Part shown: positions 6,785 to 11,381 of the stretch, in pieces
How the letters are laid out: the number at the start of each line of letters is the position of its first letter
Position numbering within the stretch: the first letter of the stretch is position 1
NCBI GenBank assembly: GCA_009885205.1
Contig: VFLE01000115.1
Coordinates: 1-11,381, forward strand
Length of the DNA: 11,381 bases
Source of the DNA: Candidatus Shapirobacteria bacterium
GTDB taxonomy: Bacteria > Patescibacteriota > Microgenomatia > UBA12405
Direction of reading: 5' to 3'
Made by a program: the position numbers and the translations under genes
Notes under the pieces: model-generated
Told to the model about the DNA's origin: nothing
Databases searched by the model: none
The model's input: the letters and a program-made list of their open reading frames with translations, nothing else

Positions 6785-6811
6785 TTATTATATTATGTAA
6801 AAATATAATAA
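6785..6811. terminator. AT-rich hairpin between 4945 gene and methyltransferase gene
   Basis: TTATTATATT (6785-6794) and AATATAATAA (6802-6811) are perfect 10-base arms around a 7-base loop. The right arm ends directly before the ATG at 6812. It may be the polyadenylation hairpin of the upstream gene, and it overlaps the AATATA promoter-like core of the downstream gene, so one sequence could serve both. Confidence 0.5.
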
Positions 6812-7468
6812 ATGTGGTGCGAAAATGACAAAGTGAATTTCGATTCTCATTTAGGACAAGTTGGACAAATCAATTCAAATTTTCCGGCCGGACAAAAAAT
6901 AATCGAAACGCTAAAAAACAATGAACTACGAAATATTGTTGATATTGGAACTTGGAATGGTATGGGAAGTACTTTATGTTTTCTTTTGGGTTTGGAAGGA
7001 AATAATACCACAAAACTAATAAGCGTCGAATCGAACAAAGACAAAAATCTTTTGGCCATTGAAAATTTAGGGAAATTATTATCCGACAACCCGAATGCCC
7101 AATTATGGTGGGGTACCATTATCGAATCTTCTGAAATGACCGATATTCATTCCGTTTTTCCCGAAGTTTTGGAAAATTCGGAATTTTCCCGCTGGCATTC
7201 GATTGATGTGGAAAATATGAATAACGCTCCCTATATTTTCAAATTTATGCCCGAAGAGATTGATTTTGTTTTGTTTGATGGCGGAGAATTTACTACCTAC
7301 TACGAATTTTTGAAGCTGTTTCCTCGGTGCAAAAAATTCATTGCGTTGGATGATGTAGATTGTGCAAAGTGTAAAAAAATCCGGGATATTTTGAATGCAC
7401 ATGAAGAATGGACGGAACTCGACTATATTCCTGAACGCAATGGATTTTCACTTTTTCGCAAAAAATAA
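6812..7468 (+). CDS. SAM-dependent methyltransferase-like protein
   Basis: This 218-residue protein has a Rossmann-type class I methyltransferase layout. Motif I is IVDIGTWNGMGSTLCF (42-57), the place where S-adenosylmethionine would bind. An acidic residue ends the next strand (LISVESN, 69-75). DFVLFDGGEFTTYYEF (151-166) resembles the motif IV region, and KFIALDDVDCAKCKKIRD (175-192) follows as the later strand and helix. The pattern resembles the Methyltransf_24/CmcI-like group, often found with glycan genes; the substrate is unknown. The G-x-W-x-G loop is slightly unlike the classic GxGxG, so activity is likely but not certain. It is followed 50 bases later by an FkbM-type methyltransferase on the same strand. 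That pairing and the nearby glycosyltransferase suggest sugar or glycan methylation, which is inferred from context. Confidence 0.75.
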   Translation: MWCENDKVNFDSHLGQVGQINSNFPAGQKIIETLKNNELRNIVDIGTWNGMGSTLCFLLGLEGNNTTKLISVESNKDKNLLAIENLGKLLSDNPNAQLWWGTIIESSEMTDIHSVFPEVLENSEFSRWHSIDVENMNNAPYIFKFMPEEIDFVLFDGGEFTTYYEFLKLFPRCKKFIALDDVDCAKCKKIRDILNAHEEWTELDYIPERNGFSLFRKK

Positions 7469-7518
7469 TACATGCCGCGTTAATTTCCAAACAAAACAGA
7501 TATATAAGAATATATACA

Positions 7519-7887
7519 ATGTTTTACGGACAAGCGCATCAGGATAAGTTCGTTACAACTATATTGAATTCAAAAAAAGCGGGTTTTTTTGTAGAAATTG
7601 GCGCGAATGATCCAATAAATATAAGCAATACATATCTTTTAGAAACTTTATTTGATTGGAAAGGAATAATGATAGAATACAACGAATCATTTTTGCCGAG
7701 CTATAAAAATACCCGCAAGAATAGTATTCATGTAATCAACGACGCCACACAAATCGATTATGTCACGCTGTTTGAAAAGAATAATGTTCCGCTATCTGTC
7801 GATTATTTGCAAATTGATTTAGAAGCGCACAATTTATCCACACTTAATACTTTGATAAAACTAGATAATACAATATTAGACAAATAA
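7519..7887 (+). CDS. FkbM-type methyltransferase, truncated by an in-frame TAA
   Basis: This is the N-terminal 122 residues of an FkbM-like SAM-dependent methyltransferase, a family that O-methylates sugars and other small molecules. It shows GQAHQDKFV (4-12), the SAM-binding FVEIGANDP (24-32), SNTYLLETLFDWKGIMIEYN (36-55) and the DYLQIDLEA strand (94-102). All are typical of the family. The frame stops at TAA (7885-7887) within LDK-stop-KFATVTFEHD, where relatives usually read LDKYKF. Coding sequence then continues in the same frame for 94 codons to TAG at 8170-8172, so the intact gene would span 7519-8172 (217 codons). One base change (TAT or TAC to TAA) explains it. Possible causes are a recent nonsense mutation, a sequencing error or stop readthrough. 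The start has an AATATA element four bases upstream. Confidence 0.8.
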   Translation: MFYGQAHQDKFVTTILNSKKAGFFVEIGANDPINISNTYLLETLFDWKGIMIEYNESFLPSYKNTRKNSIHVINDATQIDYVTLFEKNNVPLSVDYLQIDLEAHNLSTLNTLIKLDNTILDK

Positions 7888-8172
7888 AAATTCGCCACTG
7901 TCACATTCGAGCACGACATTTGGACAACAAACGTCGGAAATACCCGGGAAAAATCCAGGGAAATATTTGAAAAAAGAGGATATGTTAGAGCGCTTTCTGA
8001 TATACATAATATAGAACCTCAATATGTATACGAAGATTGGTATGTTCATCCGGATTTAGTTGACATGGATTATGTCAACAAAGTTATCGAATTGAATATA
8101 TCGAGTTACGTAAACAATTCGATAACAGGAAAATCAATCAATTGGCAAGATATAAAATATCCTTGCCAATAG
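7888..8172 (+). pseudogene. In-frame C-terminal remainder of the FkbM-type methyltransferase
   Basis: After the TAA the same reading frame continues as KFATVTFEHDIW, then REKSREIFEKRGYVRA, then YEDWYVHPDLVD, and ends at TAG (8170-8172). FATVTFEHD followed by a REIFEKRGY helix and a DWYVHP block is the usual C-terminal half of small FkbM proteins. There is no frameshift and no further stop across 94 codons. This means the interruption is young or not real in the living virus. No plausible start codon lies near its beginning, so it would not be made alone. Confidence 0.75.
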
Positions 8173-8188
8173 TTTCTTTTTTGTTTGG

Positions 8189-8218
8189 TTTTATTCTTGA
8201 AAATATCCAAGAATAAAA
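8189..8218. terminator. Hairpin between the convergent FkbM and helicase genes
   Basis: TTTTATTCTTG (8189-8199) pairs with CAAGAATAAAA (8208-8218), a perfect 11-base stem with an 8-base loop. It lies 17 bases after the TAG at 8172 and 64 bases after the helicase stop on the other strand. This position suits a shared bidirectional polyadenylation hairpin of the Mimivirus type. It also marks the natural FkbM 3' end at 8172 rather than at 7887. Confidence 0.65.
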
Positions 8219-8281
8219 ATAATTAGGTCTCCCCCGTAGAAATATGTTTTAGCAAAACTGAATCATGCGAAGATGTTCACC

Positions 8282-10942
8282 CTAAGAAAACAGCCGACTC
8301 ATAACCTCGGCCTCGCGATTGAACTCTGGTGTCTGAAATAGTCGCGACAACATTTCATCATCGCGAAATCGTATCGTATATTCTTGTTGCATTTGATTAC
8401 GCCCGATTCGACCCATCGCCTGAATTGTTTTTTGCTGAGTCATATTTGTCAAATCTTTTCCAATAATTCCATGGCAAAACTGATAATTCGTTCCATAAAT
8501 ATAATCCGACGAAGCCAATATTAAATAAAGCTGTTGTTTGTAGGCCAGACGTTTCATCACTTCCATATATGCCAAATGATCCGCATCCGTCATGGATCCA
8601 TTTTTCTCTTCACTTGAGCCCGTATTTGATTCGCCGGTTTGAATAGACGCGTCTTTTGTAAATACACCGATTCCCAGCAATAACAACAATTTGTTTTGAT
8701 CCGAAACCCCCAACATCATAATATCACGAACACTTTCTTCGTCCACCGAAGGCACGAATGCATTGCTGACAATTTCGTCATTTGAATTCCAGACACGCTG
8801 ATGTTGCGTAGTATTTGGTATATATATTTGGTCCATGGCGACATTTCGTACTTCCGATCGAATTGCCGATATTTGCTCCAAAATGCGCTTCATATCAGAT
8901 GACATTATATCGTCATCACGCTGGTATTTTTTATCCTTTTCCACTTCCTTTCCATCTTTGTCATATCGCTTTGATCCACCCCCGCTTTTTTCCTTGTCCT
9001 CGAGCTGTTTTGTCAAGATATCAATTCGTTTTTGGAGAATACTATTTTGTGCAATCTTTTCCGAAATAGCATGAAATATTCTGGCGGGGATATTTGTCTG
9101 TTGTATATAGAAACGACTCACTTTCTCCACGTCTTCCACCAGAAAGATGGTCGGACCGTCGGTCAATGTACTCGCGTCTTCCGTGGTAAATAAAATTCCG
9201 GACCCCTGATTTTTCACACTCGGTTTTTTATCACTGTTTCCAATGATCGCCATGCTATGTGTTCTGGATAATGGTTCGGCGGTCTTTTTCGCTAGATTGA
9301 ACACGTCCATGCTTTTGGTTTTGCGTATATTTGTTTTCGAAAAACGAGGCGCCCAATTTTCCACCAATTCGTCATAAATAGAAGGCCAAATAGCCGGGTC
9401 CAATCTCTTCAATAATTCCAAATAGTATAATTTTACATTGTTCATAGTAATTTCTCCGACGGAATCCGCAAAATAAGATTCCGCCGTACAATCTGATGGG
9501 ATTGCATTTTTTCTATTATATAGACAATCAATAAACCGTACGATTTCGTTCAAATCAAAATACCGCAATAGTGTTTTGTTTTCAATACAATGCTCTACGC
9601 ATTTTTGTAATTCCGAATACTCTCGAAAAGTCAGATGAGGAAGAATGGAAAATCCGTTTTTGTTTAATATCGAAATGGATTTTTTGCAATCATAACTGAC
9701 AATATTGTGAATTTCCGCTCCAATGAATCTTTCGCGAAAATTGGAAATAGTTTCCATGATTTCATTCTCTTTTGGAAGCGTGGCACAAGAAAGAACCACC
9801 TTGGATATTTTGTTTTCCGTCCAATTTTTATGAATCGTATCGTGTAATTCATGTGTCTCATAATCCATGGTGATCGTGGGCTCATCCCAATAAGTTATTA
9901 AATCACCGTCATCCGGTTCCTCGGTCTCTTCATCCACCTCACTAAACGCGAGCATATATCGCATGGCGATTAAATAAGACTGAACATCGCATATCATAAT
10001 CTCCACCTTATCGCCCACACTATTGTCTACCTTACCTATTCCGCCAGTTCGTTTATTCCGCGTATAACTGGACGCCGCAAAATAATGCAGTCGAATATCA
10101 GACGCCGTTTCACATCCAAAAGCAAAGGCCACACGTTTGTTTACTGATATAGCGGATTTTGCAAGCGCCAATCCAATATGACGTGCCGCACATACAAAGA
10201 TAATGCGATATTCGCTAGCCAGTCCAATCGGAGAGAGTGTCTTTCCCGTTCCAGTAGGCGCAATATAAAGAACCAATTTCGGCTTATTTTGCGATTTGAA
10301 TATAGAGAATAATTGCTTTTGATGTTGAAATAGCGTTCGATCTTCATACGCAAGGAGGTTTTCATTTTTTTCTATAAAATCATAGGAATGATGAAGAACC
10401 TCGCGAATGGAAACGCGGCGATTGGCTCGCGCAATCACATGGTCCACAAATTCCATGACATATTTATTTAGTAGAGGGATGGTGGACTTTTTTAATTGTA
10501 TAACTGTATATAAATAAAACGCATATTTCGACGTCTTTTTATGAAATGACGTGAGAATCTCCTTGCATAAATTCACCATGATAAATTCGAAAATGTTGTC
10601 TTTCTGCTGTTCTATTTTTCCGTCAATGCTTTGAATGCGAATCAGATCGCGTGTTTTGATAACGGCCCTTTCTTTTTTTCCATTTTTGGATGGGTTGCCA
10701 GATTCTTCTTTCATAAGCAGATCTATGTCTTTTTCAAAATACTGGCGAAATAAATAAAGCTCGATCTCTGGTGTATGTTCGATCTTCATATAAGAGAGAA
10801 GAGACGGGGTATCATTTCTTCGTAAATTTATATTACTGTATCCATCGATGATGAGTTCCAATACTTTTTTTTCCTTCTCCTCGACGGGGATTTCTATATT
10901 CATCCATTCAGATTTGGTGAGTTTCTTCTGGTTTAGATCCAT
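8282..10942 (-). CDS. Superfamily 2 helicase (DEAD/DEAH-like, giant-virus type)
   Basis: This 886-residue protein is an ATP-dependent nucleic-acid helicase or translocase. The N-terminal 200 residues are helical, with no motif I know. The helicase core then shows LFQHQKQ (204-210), Walker A APTGTGKT (228-235), motif II DEPT (353-356), motif III SCAT (385-388) and, near the C-terminus, ASSDYIYGTN (810-819) and QAMGRIGR (841-848) with the arginine finger. Motif II is DEPT rather than DEAD or DExH. Walker A and motif VI are about 600 residues apart, well above the usual 300-400. The excess is a large insert (about 400-800) with a Lys/Glu-rich, Gly-containing coiled region (625-700). The protein looks complete. 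An AAAATTGA early motif 40 bases upstream suggests early expression. The specific process (transcription, replication or RNA handling) cannot be told from the sequence. Confidence 0.88.
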   Translation of the reverse strand: MDLNQKKLTKSEWMNIEIPVEEKEKKVLELIIDGYSNINLRRNDTPSLLSYMKIEHTPEIELYLFRQYFEKDIDLLMKEESGNPSKNGKKERAVIKTRDLIRIQSIDGKIEQQKDNIFEFIMVNLCKEILTSFHKKTSKYAFYLYTVIQLKKSTIPLLNKYVMEFVDHVIARANRRVSIREVLHHSYDFIEKNENLLAYEDRTLFQHQKQLFSIFKSQNKPKLVLYIAPTGTGKTLSPIGLASEYRIIFVCAARHIGLALAKSAISVNKRVAFAFGCETASDIRLHYFAASSYTRNKRTGGIGKVDNSVGDKVEIMICDVQSYLIAMRYMLAFSEVDEETEEPDDGDLITYWDEPTITMDYETHELHDTIHKNWTENKISKVVLSCATLPKENEIMETISNFRERFIGAEIHNIVSYDCKKSISILNKNGFSILPHLTFREYSELQKCVEHCIENKTLLRYFDLNEIVRFIDCLYNRKNAIPSDCTAESYFADSVGEITMNNVKLYYLELLKRLDPAIWPSIYDELVENWAPRFSKTNIRKTKSMDVFNLAKKTAEPLSRTHSMAIIGNSDKKPSVKNQGSGILFTTEDASTLTDGPTIFLVEDVEKVSRFYIQQTNIPARIFHAISEKIAQNSILQKRIDILTKQLEDKEKSGGGSKRYDKDGKEVEKDKKYQRDDDIMSSDMKRILEQISAIRSEVRNVAMDQIYIPNTTQHQRVWNSNDEIVSNAFVPSVDEESVRDIMMLGVSDQNKLLLLLGIGVFTKDASIQTGESNTGSSEEKNGSMTDADHLAYMEVMKRLAYKQQLYLILASSDYIYGTNYQFCHGIIGKDLTNMTQQKTIQAMGRIGRNQMQQEYTIRFRDDEMLSRLFQTPEFNREAEVMSRLFS

Positions 10943-10982
10943 TGGTTTATGTTTACCGTAATTTCATTTTAATTCGATTCAT

Positions 10983-10990
10983 TCAATTTT
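10983..10990 (-). promoter_or_regulatory. Early promoter motif AAAATTGA upstream of the helicase
   Basis: The plus strand reads TCAATTTT, which is AAAATTGA on the minus strand, the exact Mimivirus early octamer. It ends 40 bases before the helicase ATG at 10942, close to the 36-base spacing seen for RNase HII. It lies in the 76-base gap shared with the divergent gene at 11019. Confidence 0.7.
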
Positions 10991-11018
10991 ATATTTACTG
11001 TGATTATGATATAGTAAT

Positions 11019-11381
11019 ATGAATGAAAAGGAATACCCTATAGGAATAAAGCGCAATAAAAAAAAAAGAGGTCATATTTCGCATGTAGCGCACAAAATAG
11101 AACAGGAAAGGCGTGATATAGAAGTCGAAAATTACGACGAAACGATAGAATATATTGTAAGGGCAAGACGCATAATTCATGATTACCCTGTAGGAGTAAA
11201 ACGGGTTTCTTTGAAACAAAAGCGAAATATTCATGACTATCCGATAGGCGTAAAACGGATTACCTTGGAACAAAAACGCAATGTTTATGGGTACCCAGTG
11301 GGTTACAAACGGATTAGACCTGTTGTAGAACCCGTCGTGGAAGCTAAGAAGGGGGTTCGTGATTACCCTATAGGTGTAACC
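11019..11381 (+). CDS. Basic repeat protein with YP-[IV]-G-x-KR motif (partial, 3' end outside window)
   Basis: The frame is open from the ATG at 11019 to the window end, 121 codons without a stop, so the C-terminus is missing. The protein is very basic. It carries five copies of a heptapeptide-like motif: YPIGIKR (6-12), YPVGVKR (56-62), YPIGVKR (74-80), YPVGYKR (92-98) and YPIGV at the edge (116-120). Copies two to four are spaced exactly 18 residues apart. The unit resembles HDYPIGVKRITLEQKRN. Residues 13-50 are a charged, non-repeat spacer (HVAHKIEQERRD). There is no signal or membrane segment. I do not recognise the family. The repeated KR clusters could bind nucleic acid or acidic partners; that is inference. 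It diverges from the helicase gene across 76 bases. The first in-frame ATG was chosen because it begins just before the first motif copy. Confidence 0.7.
   Translation, partial: MNEKEYPIGIKRNKKKRGHISHVAHKIEQERRDIEVENYDETIEYIVRARRIIHDYPVGVKRVSLKQKRNIHDYPIGVKRITLEQKRNVYGYPVGYKRIRPVVEPVVEAKKGVRDYPIGVT
11184..11381 (+). repeat. 54-base coding repeat (YPxGxKR units), continuing past the edge
   Basis: Units begin at 11184, 11238 and 11292 with a 54-base period, and a later unit begins at 11364 after a longer 72-base step. Amino acids are better conserved than bases (TAC/TAT, GGA/GGC, GTA/GTG vary at third positions). This suggests selection on the protein rather than fresh duplication, in contrast to the 12-base array at the left edge. 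Confidence 0.7.

Noticed and set aside
7888..8172. A frameshift as the cause of the FkbM interruption
   Set aside because: The downstream sequence is in the same frame as the upstream part, so the only defect is the TAA codon.
7519..8172. Reassigned stop codon (alternative genetic code)
   Set aside because: Other genes in the window end normally at TAA (for example RNase HII, the glycosyltransferase and the 6812 methyltransferase gene), so TAA is a working stop.
8219..8281. Small gene or RNA between the hairpin and the helicase stop
   Set aside because: It is only about 60 bases, with no ORF and no stable fold beyond a 5-base stem.
11004..11273. Minus-strand ORF of 89 codons
   Set aside because: It is antisense to the YPxGxKR repeat gene. 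Its apparent repeats (NPFY.YRV) are the mirror of that gene's coding repeat.

Overview
The window looks like a piece of a nucleocytoplasmic large DNA virus (giant virus) genome, most likely of the Mimivirus-like order Imitervirales and probably the alga-infecting mesomimivirus side. The signs are AT-rich DNA, intronless genes packed on both strands with gaps of 0-220 bases, no bacterial-style ribosome binding sites, and hairpins in several gene-to-gene gaps like Mimivirus polyadenylation hairpins. Two genes also carry the Mimivirus early promoter motif AAAATTGA about 36-40 bases upstream of the start. The gene content agrees: an SF2 helicase, RNase HII, a GT2-TPR glycosyltransferase, FkbM-type methyltransferases and two proteins that look like conserved giant-virus families. 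No ribosomal RNA, tRNA or CRISPR array was seen.

Layout from left to right. (1) 1-940, minus: a membrane-anchored protein ending in a long Gly-Leu-Ser-Pro tetrapeptide repeat, cut by the window edge. (2) 1021-1749, plus: RNase HII, with an early-type promoter. (3) 1750-2004, minus: a small Nmad1/DUF1599 protein that meets RNase HII stop-to-stop with no spacer. (4) 2055-4184, minus: a 709-residue glycosyltransferase with a GT2 domain, TPR-like repeats and a propeller-like C-terminus. (5) 4260-4724, plus: a small conserved protein whose last seven codons and part of its stop lie in a perfect hairpin. (6) 4725-4944: a palindrome-rich gap. (7) 4945-6744, plus: a 599-residue membrane-anchored protein, probably DUF5899-like. 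(8) 6812-7468 and 7519-8172, plus: two SAM-methyltransferase-like genes, the second interrupted by an in-frame TAA. (9) 8282-10942, minus: the helicase. (10) 11019-11381, plus: the start of a basic protein built on a YP-[IV]-G-x-KR repeat, cut by the window edge.

The genes suggest two groups. RNase HII and the helicase are nucleic-acid enzymes with the AAAATTGA early motif. The four plus-strand genes from 4260 to 8172 instead have an AATATA core 4-10 bases before their ATG, which may be a late promoter. The two conserved proteins are plausible virion components. The glycosyltransferase and the two methyltransferases could build and methylate a surface glycan, as in giant-virus fibre or capsid decoration; that link is inferred from proximity only.

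The most unusual items are the two edge genes with short-period repeats (GLSP and YPxGxKR), the single nonsense codon in the FkbM gene, the hairpin that supplies the end of a gene, and the related palindromes around it.
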